A stretch of 12,833 nucleotides of DNA, taken from assembly GCA_937864255.1 (NCBI GenBank), contig CALMIT010000613.1, positions 1 through 12,833 of the forward strand. The letters are read 5' to 3'. The translations under genes and the position numbers were made by a program. Source of the stretch: an uncultured Saprospiraceae bacterium (lineage in GTDB: Bacteria > Bacteroidota > Bacteroidia > Chitinophagales > Saprospiraceae). Positions within the stretch are counted from its first letter, which is position 1. The number at the start of each line of letters is the position of its first letter. The notes below the pieces were generated by a model. The model ran no database searches. It saw only the letters and a program-made list of their open reading frames with translations, and had not been told where the DNA came from. This document shows positions 1 to 7,638 of this stretch, in pieces.

Positions 1-52
1 CAATAAATCTTGCGCCCCCCTGGATGTTTAAAAAAATATCCAACGGGACTAG

Positions 53-748
53 AAAAACAAAGGAATATCCGCCATTCTCGGACCAAATGGTTCAGGCAAA
101 ACCACTTTAATAAAATGTATTTTGGGGATGGTGATTGCAAAAAAAGGAATGATATATTTTCAAAATAAACCCATCCAAAACGAATTTACCTACCGAAGCC
201 AGATTGGTTATTTGCCACAAATAGCCCTTTTCCCATCAAATCTGACAGTACTTGAGTTATTTCAAATGGTGAAGGATTTGAGGGGGCGGACCGACATTTC
301 TGAAACCGAGTTGGTACAATTATTCGAACTCGAACCATTTTTGAAAAAGAAGCTGGGGAATCTTTCCGGCGGCACTAAGCAAAAAGTGAATCTTGTATCC
401 TGTTTTATGTTCGACCCGGAGTGTTATATTTTGGACGAGCCTACCGCCGGACTTGATCCGCTCGCACTCACCCAATTCAAATACTTGCTGCTCCGGGAAA
501 AAAATCGCGGCAAACAGATCATAATTACTTCGCACATCATGAGTCTCGTGGAAGAATTTTCGGATGAAATTGTTTTTCTGATGGACGGCAGGATTTATTA
601 TCAGGGTGCTATTCAGGATTTGGAAAATCAATTCGGGCAAAAAGGACTTGAAAGCTCCATAGCTGCGATCATGACTAAAAACAGAGAAAAGGTTTATTCA
701 AACCCCGGCAAAAAAATGATTTTCAAGCCTGAATTTCAAAAAATTTAA
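53..748 (+). CDS. nosF: ABC transporter ATP-binding protein, NosF-like, 5' end disrupted
   Basis: ATPase of an ABC exporter thought to supply sulfur or another factor to the periplasm for building the copper centres of nitrous-oxide reductase. All nucleotide-binding motifs are visible: Walker A GPNGSGKTT (80-106), Q-loop Gln (218-220), signature LSGGTKQK (362-385), Walker B ending in LDEP (Asp 434, Glu 437) and the H-loop His (533-535). LSGGTKQK and DEPTAGLDP are typical of NosF. The same frame continues upstream of Walker A with ABC-like residues (LDV, KNIQ, KNKGISAIL) but is broken by TAA at 29-31 and TAG at 50-52. The only good start codons after the second stop (TTG 122, ATG 128) lie beyond the P-loop and would give an inactive protein. 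The 53 start given here is simply the first codon after that stop. It is either a decaying gene or sequence error near a contig end; about 10 N-terminal residues probably lie outside the window. A NosY-like permease follows after 10 bases. The ABC family is certain; the NosF name is likely. Confidence 0.8.
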   Translation, partial: KNKGISAILGPNGSGKTTLIKCILGMVIAKKGMIYFQNKPIQNEFTYRSQIGYLPQIALFPSNLTVLELFQMVKDLRGRTDISETELVQLFELEPFLKKKLGNLSGGTKQKVNLVSCFMFDPECYILDEPTAGLDPLALTQFKYLLLREKNRGKQIIITSHIMSLVEEFSDEIVFLMDGRIYYQGAIQDLENQFGQKGLESSIAAIMTKNREKVYSNPGKKMIFKPEFQKI

Positions 749-758
749 ACCAATAGCC

Positions 759-1541
759 ATGCTTAAAATATTGAAATACAGCTTTTTCGATTTATTCAGG
801 AGCCGGTGGAGTTTGTTTTACGCTTTGTTTTTTCTCTTGTTCACCGGCACTTTGATGGTTTTTTCAGACGACTTTTCAAAGGTAATTATCAGCCTGATGC
901 AGGCGATATTAATACTTTGCCCCCTGATCGCCACCATGTTTGGCGTGATGTATTCTTACAATTCACGCGAGTTTACCGAACTTTTACTGGCGCAACCAGT
1001 CAAACGTACTTCCATTTTCTGGGGTCAATATTTGGGACTCGGTTTGTCATTGACAGCGAGCCTGATAATTGGTATTGGGCTACCCTTCGCTTTTTACGGT
1101 ATATTCCAATCGTCAGAAATTTGGAATTTCCTGATTTTGCTGGCCGATGGCATCGTATTATCACTGATTTTTTCAGCGCTGGGATTTTGGACTGCTATGA
1201 AATGTGAAAACCGAATCAAAGGTTTTGGTGCGGCAATGATGCTTTGGTTGTTTTTTGCGGTTATTTATGATGGTATTTTTCTGTTTGCTCTTTCCATTTT
1301 CAAAGACTATCCGTTGGAAAATTTTGCACTGGCGACTGCTTTACTTAACCCGATTGATTTGGGTAGAATTCTGGTTTTGCTCAAATTGGATATTTCAGCC
1401 CTGATGGGATTTACGGGCGCCGTTTTCAATCGTTTTTTTGGTAGCGGGCTTGGTATTTTTATTTCCGCCGCGGTTTTAATTTTCTGGCTGACGCTCCCGG
1501 TCTATTCAATCGGATATACTGCCAAGAGTAAAGATTTTTAA
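759..1541 (+). CDS. nosY: ABC permease, NosY-like
   Basis: Integral membrane partner of the upstream ATPase, 260 aa, close to the usual length of NosY. It has about six hydrophobic segments: roughly residues 16-35, 43-66, 90-115, 121-145, 152-178 and 235-255. The cytoplasmic loop after the second segment has SREFTELLLAQPVKRTSIF (residues 69-87), a pattern shared by NosY and related ABC-2 permeases. The start ATG is 10 bases after the ATPase stop, so the two are co-transcribed and probably form one transporter for nitrous-oxide reductase maturation. nosZ, nosD and nosL would be expected to the left of the window. The gene ends 9 bases before a strong hairpin. Within the ABC-2 family, the Nos assignment rests on the ATPase motifs, the loop motif and the gene pairing. 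A generic ABC-2 exporter remains the alternative. Confidence 0.78.
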   Translation: MLKILKYSFFDLFRSRWSLFYALFFLLFTGTLMVFSDDFSKVIISLMQAILILCPLIATMFGVMYSYNSREFTELLLAQPVKRTSIFWGQYLGLGLSLTASLIIGIGLPFAFYGIFQSSEIWNFLILLADGIVLSLIFSALGFWTAMKCENRIKGFGAAMMLWLFFAVIYDGIFLFALSIFKDYPLENFALATALLNPIDLGRILVLLKLDISALMGFTGAVFNRFFGSGLGIFISAAVLIFWLTLPVYSIGYTAKSKDF

Positions 1542-1550
1542 AATAAAAAA

Positions 1551-1573
1551 CTCCCCGGGAATCTCCCGGAGAG
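1551..1573. terminator. Bidirectional Rho-independent terminator
   Basis: A 10-bp inverted repeat (CTCCCCGGGA at 1551-1560, TCCCGGAGAG at 1564-1573) with one mismatch and a 3-base loop. On the minus strand the stem is followed by an almost pure T run (complement of the A-rich 1541-1550), which makes a textbook terminator for the RRM gene. On the plus strand only TCTTTA follows, so termination of the nosFY transcript is less certain. It sits between two convergent genes. Confidence 0.8.
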
Positions 1574-1619
1574 TCTTTAGTATCATTAAGAAATCAAGTG
1601 ATTTCTAAAATTCAATCAA

Positions 1620-1961
1620 TTAGTAACGATTGCGGTTGAAGCCGCCGCCGCCCCCGCCACCCCCGAAGTTGCGGCGATTGCCGCCACCGCCACCACCACC
1701 GTGACGAGGACCGCGTTCTTCACGAGGCTCAGCTTTTTTCACAACGATGGTTCTGCCGTGCAGTTCGCTGTCGTTCAGTGCGTTGATAGCGTTTTGAGCT
1801 TCGTCGTCGTTTGGCATTTCAACAAATCCGAATCCTTTGGATCTGCCGGTAAATTTATCCATAATAACAGTAGCCGAAGAAACTTCTCCGTACTCTTCGA
1901 AGACTTCCAGAAGGTCGTCAGACTGAGTGTCAAAACTCAGCTTAGCAGCAAAAATGTTCAT
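1620..1961 (-). CDS. Glycine-rich RRM RNA-binding protein
   Basis: Small cytoplasmic single-stranded RNA-binding protein, 113 aa. One RNA recognition motif covers residues 1-78, with RNP2 near residues 2-8 (NIFAAKL) and a classic RNP1, KGFGFVEM, at 42-49 whose aromatic residues Phe44 and Phe46 stack on RNA bases. The tail from about residue 80 is Arg/Gly-rich with two poly-Gly runs and an NRNRY end, as in the cold-induced Rbp proteins of cyanobacteria and in similar Bacteroidota proteins. Members are linked to cold response and RNA chaperoning; the exact role here is inferred. The ATG at 1961-1959 directly precedes RNP2, so the start is secure. The gene is monocistronic, ends at a strong terminator and has a long A/T-rich upstream region. 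The Gly codons make the 3' part a G-rich, low-complexity coding stretch. Position 5-6 of RNP2 is Ala-Ala rather than the more usual Val-x. Confidence 0.9.
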   Translation of the reverse strand: MNIFAAKLSFDTQSDDLLEVFEEYGEVSSATVIMDKFTGRSKGFGFVEMPNDDEAQNAINALNDSELHGRTIVVKKAEPREERGPRHGGGGGGGNRRNFGGGGGGGGFNRNRY

Positions 1962-2332
1962 TTAAAAAAATATTGAATGAATAAAAAAAAATGAGAAACG
2001 CTTGTAAAACAGAAAATTTTTGTGGAATCGAAAAGTGATGAATTAGCAAGAAGACTAGGGCAGGAAAACTGACTTTTTTAGTACTGACTTGCAGGATTTT
2101 CGCATTTACGATGCTCCTGAAAAACCTCTTTTTAAAAGAACATAACTCAATAACGCCCCAAAGATAATGGAAAAATTAATCTTTTACGTATTTATTTATC
2201 AGATGCTCATGACTTGTTTCAAAATTTTTCCAAGCGTCAACTTTTCAGCCATCGAAATCAATATTTTTCCCCGTTTTCTTCAATATAAATCAAGTTTGAC
2301 TACATTAGCCGTTCTTAAAAATTCGTCGTTTT
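1962..2332. other. Divergent intergenic region, RRM gene / amidohydrolase
   Basis: 371 bases between divergent start codons, strongly A/T-rich with many A and T runs. No convincing gene is seen: a 95-codon plus-strand reading frame beginning at 2167 runs on inside the amidohydrolase gene in another frame and has no recognisable content. The region should hold both promoters. The only exact TAnnTTTG-type box found points toward the RRM gene (2166-2159). For the amidohydrolase only a near match is visible (CAAGTTTG, about 2293-2300), without a proper -33 partner. Confidence 0.5.
2159..2166 (-). promoter_or_regulatory. Candidate -7 box for the RRM gene
   Basis: Read on the minus strand this is TATCTTTG, an exact match to the Bacteroidota -7 consensus TAnnTTTG. 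There is no TTG at the expected 19-base distance upstream, so support is partial. If it is used, the mRNA has a leader of roughly 190 bases, which would suit post-transcriptional, temperature-dependent control as in cold-shock mRNAs; that is inference. Confidence 0.3.
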
Positions 2333-5300
2333 ATGGCTCAAAAAATTTTACTACTCCTTTTGGCAAGTTTTGCTTTTGCGGCAAAACCTCTCGTCGCCCA
2401 GCAAAAAAAAGACGCCGATTCGCAAAAAAAAGAATGGGATGTGAATGCGCCTGACGGCGATTTTGGCTGGAAAGAAGTCAATTTTACGGTAAATGAAGGC
2501 ACCTGGATGAATGTGGACGTCAGCCCCGATGGAAAAACTATCGTATTTGACCTTTTAGGCGACATATATAAGATGCCGGCTGCCGGCGGAGAGGCGACTG
2601 CTTTGCGAACCGGTATTGGCTGGGAAGTGCAGCCGCGATTCAGTCCCGACGGTACGAAGATACTTTTTACCAGTGACGCCGGTGGCGGCGACAATATCTG
2701 GGTAATGAACGTTGACGGCAGCGAGGCAAAACAGGTGACTAAAGAAGATTTTCGGCTTTTGAATAATGCGGTGTGGACGCCCGACGGGCAGTTTTTTGTG
2801 GCCCGAAAGCACTTTACCAGCGCGAGATCTTTGGGCGCCGGCGAAATGTGGCTTTACCACATCAGCGGCGGCTCTGGCTCGCAACTGACGGAAAGGAAAA
2901 ATGATCAGCAGGATGTAAACGAACCGAGCGTCAGTCCGGACGGCAGGTATGTTTATTTTAGTGAGGATATGTACCCCGGAGGTTCGTTTCAATATAATAA
3001 GGATCCGAACAGCCAGATTTACATCATCCGACGGTACGACAGGCAGGAAGGCAAAACAGAAGATTTTCTCGCCGGACCCGGCGGCGCTTGCCGCCCGCAG
3101 GTGTCCAACGACGGCAAAAAACTTGCTTTTGTCAGGCGGGTGCGTTCGAAAACGGCGCTTTTTGTACACGACCTTGAAACGGGAGAGGAAACATTTTTGA
3201 CCGATCAACTTAGTAAAGACCAGCAGGAAGCCTGGGCGGTTTTTGGCATTTATCCGGGATTTGACTGGATGCCGGACGACAAGCAAATCGTGATTTGGGC
3301 AGGCGGCAAAATTTTGAAAATAGACGTTTCGGACGGCAAAACGGCAGAAATACCTTTCACTGTGCGCGCCACGCACAAATTGGCTCAAACCCTCCATTTT
3401 GAAAATAATGCCTTTGAAAATGAATTTGAAGTCAAAACGATACGGCACGCCGTGACTTCCCCGGATTCCAAAACGCTGATTTTTAATGCGGCGGGTTATT
3501 TGTGGAAAATGGATTTGCCAAATGGAAAGGCGGCCAGGCTTACCAAAGACAGCGATTTGGAATTTGAACCCGCCTTTTCCGCCGACGGAAAAGAGTTGGT
3601 TTACGTGACCTGGAATGATGAGGAAATGGGTGCGATTTTTAAATTAAATCTTCAAAACGGACAAAAATCCAGGCTGACAAAAAAGAAAGGAATTTACCGG
3701 ATGCCCGCCTTTTCGCCCGATGGGTCAAAAATCGTTTTTGTAAAAGAAGGCGGAAACCAGCATCAGGGTTTTACACATTGCAAAAATCCCGGCATTTATA
3801 CGATGGATAGCGACGGGGGGAACGTTTCATTGGTCAAACCGCAGGGACAAAATCCCGTTTTTTCTGCCGATGGAAAACGGATTTTTTACCAAACCGGCGG
3901 CTTTATATTCGGCGCGCTCACCAAATCCTATTATAGTATAAAAGCTGACGGAACAGACGAGCAAAAACATTTTGACGGCAAATACGCGCACAGATTTACC
4001 ATCAGTCCTGACAATAACTGGGTAGCCTGGACGGAGTTGTATAAAGTTTACATCGCGCCTTTTCCAAAAACCGGAAAAACTGTCGGCATTGCAGCCGATA
4101 CCAAAGCAGTGCCGGTGGCGCAGGTAGGCAAAGACGCGGGTATCAACCTGCACTGGAGCGCCGACAGCAAAGTGCTGCACTGGACATTGGGCAACCGGTA
4201 TTTTACAGATTCGCTCACGCATCGTTTTTTGTTTTTGGAAGGTGCGGTGGACAGTATTCCACCGATGGATACGGTCGGCTTGAAAATAAATCTTACGCTG
4301 TCTTCCGACAAGCCGCAGGGCTTGATTGCGCTCACCAATGCCCGCATCATCACGATGGTGGGAAATGAAGTGATAGAAAAAGGAACCGTGCTGGTGGAAG
4401 ATAATCTGATCAAGGCTTTGGGCAAAAATGTGAGCATACCGAAAGAGGCGAAAGTAATTGATTGCAAAGGCAAAACTATCATGCCCGGAATCGTGGACGT
4501 ACACGGGCACCTGGGCAATTTCAGATACGGTCTTTCACCTCAGAAACAGTGGGAATATTATGCAAATCTTGCCTACGGCGTCACTACGGCGCACGATCCT
4601 TCTACCAATTCGGAAATGGTGTTCAGCCAGTCTGAAATGATAAAATCGGGAACGATGGTGGGTCCCCGACTTTTTTCTACAGGTACCATTTTGTATGGTG
4701 CTGACGGTGATTTTAAAGCGGTGGTGAATAATCTGGACGATGCGCGGTCGGCTATCAGGCGTACTAAAGCTTACGGCGCTTTTTCAGTAAAAAGCTACAA
4801 CCAGCCGCGCCGAAACCAGCGGCAGCAGGTAATAGAAGCAGCTCGTGAAAACGGCATCATCGTAGTACCCGAGGGCGGTTCGTTTTTTTATCACAACATG
4901 ACTCAGATCGTGGACGGACACACGGGTATCGAACACAACATTCCGGTCGCCCCGCTTTATGACGATGTCATACAACTCTGGAAAGCATCCAATGCGCACA
5001 ATACGCCAACTTTGATTGTAAATTATGGCTCTGTGAGTGGTGAATATTACTGGTATCAAAAAACCAATGTGTGGGAAAAGAAAAGGCTTTTGGCTTTTAC
5101 GCCGCGCCCGATTATTGACAGCCGCGCCCGCCATCGCATGATGATACCCGACGAAGAGTATGAAAACGGACACATACTGACTTCAAAATCCTGCAAAAAA
5201 TTATCAGACGCCGGTGTGAAAATAAATCTCGGCGCTCACGGACAATTACAGGGTTTGGGCGCGCATTGGGAATTGTGGATGCTGGCGCAGGGAGGCATGG

Positions 5301-5626
5301 CCAATCACGAAGCGCTGAAATGTGCTACCATCAACGGCGCAGAATACCTCGGCATGGACAAACAAATCGGCTCTTTAAAACCAGGTAAGCTGGCAGATTT
5401 ATTGATTTTGGATAAAAATCCGCTGGAAGACATTCGCAATTCCGAATTTATAAAATACACGATGATAAACGGGAGATTGTATGACAGCGAGACGATGAAC
5501 GAAGTTGGCGGCAGAGATAAAAAGCGCTCCGAATTCTATTTTGAAATGTCGGGAGAGAGCAACAATTACCCGTTTTATATGGAAACCGGGAGCTTTACGG
5601 CGCCGCGTTGCGTTTGCGGGCATTGA
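2333..5626 (+). CDS. Secreted TolB-like propeller / amidohydrolase fusion protein
   Basis: Extracytoplasmic 1097-aa protein. A Sec signal peptide (residues 1 to about 22, leucine-rich core, ending PLVA before QQ) is followed by about twelve PD40/TolB-type beta-propeller repeats from about 50 to 620; typical copies read SPDGTKILF, SPDGRYVYF and SPDGSKIVF. From about 660 to 1070 lies a metal-dependent amidohydrolase domain: a start strand with ITMVGNEVIEKG, the metal-binding HGH at His724 and His726 after MPGIVDV, the GVTTAHDPS strand, and the closing GSLKPGKLADLLILDKNPL. The arrangement matches a known Bacteroidota family annotated as amidohydrolase with PD40 domain; the substrate is unknown, with peptides or cyclic amides possible. 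The start is fixed by the signal peptide. A Na+/amino-acid symporter begins 133 bases downstream but has its own promoter, so uptake of released products is only a suggestion. No frameshift or missing motif was noticed. Confidence 0.9.
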   Translation: MAQKILLLLLASFAFAAKPLVAQQKKDADSQKKEWDVNAPDGDFGWKEVNFTVNEGTWMNVDVSPDGKTIVFDLLGDIYKMPAAGGEATALRTGIGWEVQPRFSPDGTKILFTSDAGGGDNIWVMNVDGSEAKQVTKEDFRLLNNAVWTPDGQFFVARKHFTSARSLGAGEMWLYHISGGSGSQLTERKNDQQDVNEPSVSPDGRYVYFSEDMYPGGSFQYNKDPNSQIYIIRRYDRQEGKTEDFLAGPGGACRPQVSNDGKKLAFVRRVRSKTALFVHDLETGEETFLTDQLSKDQQEAWAVFGIYPGFDWMPDDKQIVIWAGGKILKIDVSDGKTAEIPFTVRATHKLAQTLHFENNAFENEFEVKTIRHAVTSPDSKTLIFNAAGYLWKMDLPNGKAARLTKDSDLEFEPAFSADGKELVYVTWNDEEMGAIFKLNLQNGQKSRLTKKKGIYRMPAFSPDGSKIVFVKEGGNQHQGFTHCKNPGIYTMDSDGGNVSLVKPQGQNPVFSADGKRIFYQTGGFIFGALTKSYYSIKADGTDEQKHFDGKYAHRFTISPDNNWVAWTELYKVYIAPFPKTGKTVGIAADTKAVPVAQVGKDAGINLHWSADSKVLHWTLGNRYFTDSLTHRFLFLEGAVDSIPPMDTVGLKINLTLSSDKPQGLIALTNARIITMVGNEVIEKGTVLVEDNLIKALGKNVSIPKEAKVIDCKGKTIMPGIVDVHGHLGNFRYGLSPQKQWEYYANLAYGVTTAHDPSTNSEMVFSQSEMIKSGTMVGPRLFSTGTILYGADGDFKAVVNNLDDARSAIRRTKAYGAFSVKSYNQPRRNQRQQVIEAARENGIIVVPEGGSFFYHNMTQIVDGHTGIEHNIPVAPLYDDVIQLWKASNAHNTPTLIVNYGSVSGEYYWYQKTNVWEKKRLLAFTPRPIIDSRARHRMMIPDEEYENGHILTSKSCKKLSDAGVKINLGAHGQLQGLGAHWELWMLAQGGMANHEALKCATINGAEYLGMDKQIGSLKPGKLADLLILDKNPLEDIRNSEFIKYTMINGRLYDSETMNEVGGRDKKRSEFYFEMSGESNNYPFYMETGSFTAPRCVCGH

Positions 5627-5656
5627 TGACATTGTGGAAAATTTAATTCGCAATTC

Positions 5657-5686
5657 TTGTCCGGCAAAATTGGAATGCTAAATTTG
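5657..5686 (+). promoter_or_regulatory. Bacteroidota-type promoter of the NSS transporter
   Basis: TTG at 5657-5659, a 19-base spacer, then TAAATTTG at 5679-5686, an exact fit to the phylum's TTG-N19-TAnnTTTG promoter. Transcription would begin around 5690-5694 and leave a leader of about 65-70 bases before the transporter ATG. This makes the transporter independently transcribed from the amidohydrolase. Confidence 0.6.
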
Positions 5687-5759
5687 GATTGATTTTAAAA
5701 GACGACCGGCACATTTATTTTTCGAGACAAAAAAATTTAACCTAATAACCTTATTAAAA

Positions 5760-7442
5760 ATGGCTTCGACTTCAATCAACAAAGAACAATGGGGAACCCG
5801 CGTAGGATTGATTTTGGCAATGGCGGGAAACGCCGTTGGTCTTGGTAATTTTTTTCGATTTCCCGTACAGGCAGTTCAAAACCGCGGAGGCGCTTTCATT
5901 CTTCCTTTCATCGTTTGCTTTTTGCTGATGGGTATTCCGCTTTTGCTGATTGAATGGTCGTCCGGACGTTTCGGAGGTAAATTTGGCAACCACAGCACGC
6001 CGTATATTTTGGACACGATGGCCAAAGGACGCATTTGGAAATACATTGGCGTATTCGGCATTTTTACCAATATAGCCGTTGCAGCTTACTACTGTTACAT
6101 CGAATCGTGGACCATGGCGTATGTTTTTCACTCTGTCGGCGGTACTTTTACCGGTAAAACACAGGCTGAAGTTGCCGGGTTTTTTACCAACTACGTAGAT
6201 ATCGGTCATTCCACTACTGGGATTCCTTACGAGGCAGTTTTGTTTTACATCGTTTGCCTGGCGCTTAATACTTATATTCTTTCGCGGGGTTTGGCGGGAG
6301 TGGAGAAGGCCGCCAAAATCGGTATGCCGCTCCTGATTTTATTTGGCGTGGTACTGGCAATCCGGGGTGTCACATTGGGTACTACGGGCATGACGCCGGA
6401 ACACCCCGATGCAAGCGCCTGGGACGGGTTGAATTTCCTTTGGACGCCCCAATTTGACTCGCTTTCCAACCCGAAAGTATGGCTGGCGGCGGCGGGTCAG
6501 ATTTTCTTCACTTTATCGGTGGGAATGGGAACGGTGCACTGCTACGCGGCTTATGTACGAAGCAAAGATGATATCGCGCTCAACGCCGTATCTGCGGGAT
6601 TTATGAATGAATTTGTGGAAGTAGTTTTGGGCAGTATGATCGTGATTCCGATCGCAGCGGGTTACCTCGGATTGGACTGGGTAAAAGAAAACGCCGGTTT
6701 TGGAATGGCTTTTCAAACCATGCCTTACTTGTTCCAGCAATGGGGAACTTTGTTCGCGGCAATTGCCGGAGTGATGTGGTTTGGTTTATTATTTTTTGCA
6801 GGCATAACCTCGTCGCTGGCGATGGGTACGCCCTGGATGGGTTTTATGCAGGACGAGTTTAAGTGGAAGCGTGAAAAAAGCGCTTATTCGTTTGGATTGA
6901 TAGTTTTGATCTTGGGTTTGCCAACGGTTTTATTTTATCAGCAAGGCGTTTTTGACCAATACGATTACTGGGCGGGAACCGTTTCTCTGGTTGTTTTTGC
7001 GCTGCTCGAAACCATCGTTTTCGCCTGGATTTTTGGTATTGACAAAGGTTGGAATGAAATCAATACGGGCGCCGATATTCGCTTGCCCGTCATTTTCAAA
7101 TACATCATCAAGTATGTGACGCCGGTACTTTTGCTGTTCGTTTTTGTCGGTTCGGTGTTTACGCCAGTGGGCAACGACTGGCAGGCAGCATTTGCCAATT
7201 TGTTTTCAGGACAGGGCTGGGCTTTGGATAATGGCTCGCTGATCAAACAGTTGACCAATTCTGGATTGAAAGAACAAATTGCCGCCGCTGCCAATGATCC
7301 GGTTTTGTCGGCTACACTGAAGGATAAAATGTTTTACATCAATCTTGCGAGGTTGCTTTTATTAGGACTTTTTGTTGGCTTGGCTTCGCTGGTTTATTTG
7401 GCGTATAAAAAACGCGTGCGGGAGGGTAGGGCTACGGAGTAG
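5760..7442 (+). CDS. Sodium-dependent amino-acid transporter, LeuT-like (NSS/SNF family)
   Basis: Inner-membrane Na+:amino-acid symporter, 560 aa with about 12 helices, somewhat longer than LeuT (about 520). TM1 carries NAVGLGNFFRFP (residues 24-35), almost identical to LeuT; Asn24, Ala25, Gly27 and Asn30 correspond to LeuT Asn21, Ala22, Gly24 and Asn27 of the substrate and Na1 sites. TM3 has the double Tyr followed by CYIESWT. TM6 has GQIFFTLSVGMG with Phe250, Thr251 and Ser253, matching LeuT Phe253, Thr254 and Ser256. TM8 has FAGITSSLAM, the Na2-site Thr/Ser pair. These point to a small or hydrophobic neutral amino acid, though the true substrate is not shown. The start ATG precedes the conserved WGTR gate motif by ten residues. 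A promoter lies at 5657-5686. A 49-aa membrane protein follows 44 bases after the stop, as in other NSS operons with a small subunit. Confidence 0.93.
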   Translation: MASTSINKEQWGTRVGLILAMAGNAVGLGNFFRFPVQAVQNRGGAFILPFIVCFLLMGIPLLLIEWSSGRFGGKFGNHSTPYILDTMAKGRIWKYIGVFGIFTNIAVAAYYCYIESWTMAYVFHSVGGTFTGKTQAEVAGFFTNYVDIGHSTTGIPYEAVLFYIVCLALNTYILSRGLAGVEKAAKIGMPLLILFGVVLAIRGVTLGTTGMTPEHPDASAWDGLNFLWTPQFDSLSNPKVWLAAAGQIFFTLSVGMGTVHCYAAYVRSKDDIALNAVSAGFMNEFVEVVLGSMIVIPIAAGYLGLDWVKENAGFGMAFQTMPYLFQQWGTLFAAIAGVMWFGLLFFAGITSSLAMGTPWMGFMQDEFKWKREKSAYSFGLIVLILGLPTVLFYQQGVFDQYDYWAGTVSLVVFALLETIVFAWIFGIDKGWNEINTGADIRLPVIFKYIIKYVTPVLLLFVFVGSVFTPVGNDWQAAFANLFSGQGWALDNGSLIKQLTNSGLKEQIAAAANDPVLSATLKDKMFYINLARLLLLGLFVGLASLVYLAYKKRVREGRATE

Positions 7443-7486
7443 TTTTTAATTGAAAATCTGTTTTTAAAAAAATCAAATTCCATATT

Positions 7487-7636
7487 ATGAACGCAGCTGC
7501 TTTATTGATGATGGTGACGGCGCAAGTTTTGGTAACGGGCTTCACGGCTTACTTTTTTTATAAAGTGCTGACAACGCCGCCCAAAGCGGATGATGGCGAA
7601 ATGATACCTCCGGTAAAATCTTACGACGCCACTTGA
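7487..7636 (+). CDS. Small one-helix symporter accessory protein
   Basis: A 49-aa reading frame with ATG at 7487 and TGA at 7634. Residues 3-28 form one hydrophobic helix (AAALLMMVTAQVLVTGFTAY, then FFYKVL), followed by a short polar tail with TPPKADDGEMIPP. It is too short for most gene callers. NSS-family transporters are often followed by such a protein; the known case is MetS with MetP in Corynebacterium, where the small subunit is needed for transport. Here the distance to the transporter is 44 bases with no terminator between, so co-transcription is likely. The role as accessory subunit is inferred from position, size and topology. The stop lies 2 bases from the stop of the convergent hydrolase gene. 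Confidence 0.75.
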   Translation: MNAAALLMMVTAQVLVTGFTAYFFYKVLTTPPKADDGEMIPPVKSYDAT

Positions 7637-7638
7637 GT

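Noticed and set aside
24..107. Short ATG frame at 24 as an alternative start of the ATPase
   Set aside because: It is in a different frame from Walker A and ends at a TAA (105-107) in the P-loop region; its residues do not resemble an ABC N-terminus.
806..1207. 133-aa plus-strand frame inside the permease gene
   Set aside because: Wrong frame relative to the NosY-like protein, whose hydrophobic pattern is intact; the product is Arg/Phe/His-rich with no domain.
1630..1705. Repeat-like GCC/ACC-rich stretch resembling a tandem repeat
   Set aside because: It encodes the poly-glycine tail of the RRM protein on the minus strand and is explained by codon composition.
2167..2454. 95-aa plus-strand frame upstream of the amidohydrolase
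   Set aside because: It overlaps the signal-peptide end of the real gene in another frame and ends in low-complexity Arg/Lys sequence. No family features.
2555..3448. 297-aa open frame on the minus strand
   Set aside because: It is opposite the PD40 propeller repeats of the amidohydrolase gene; no motif or domain pattern is seen in its translation.
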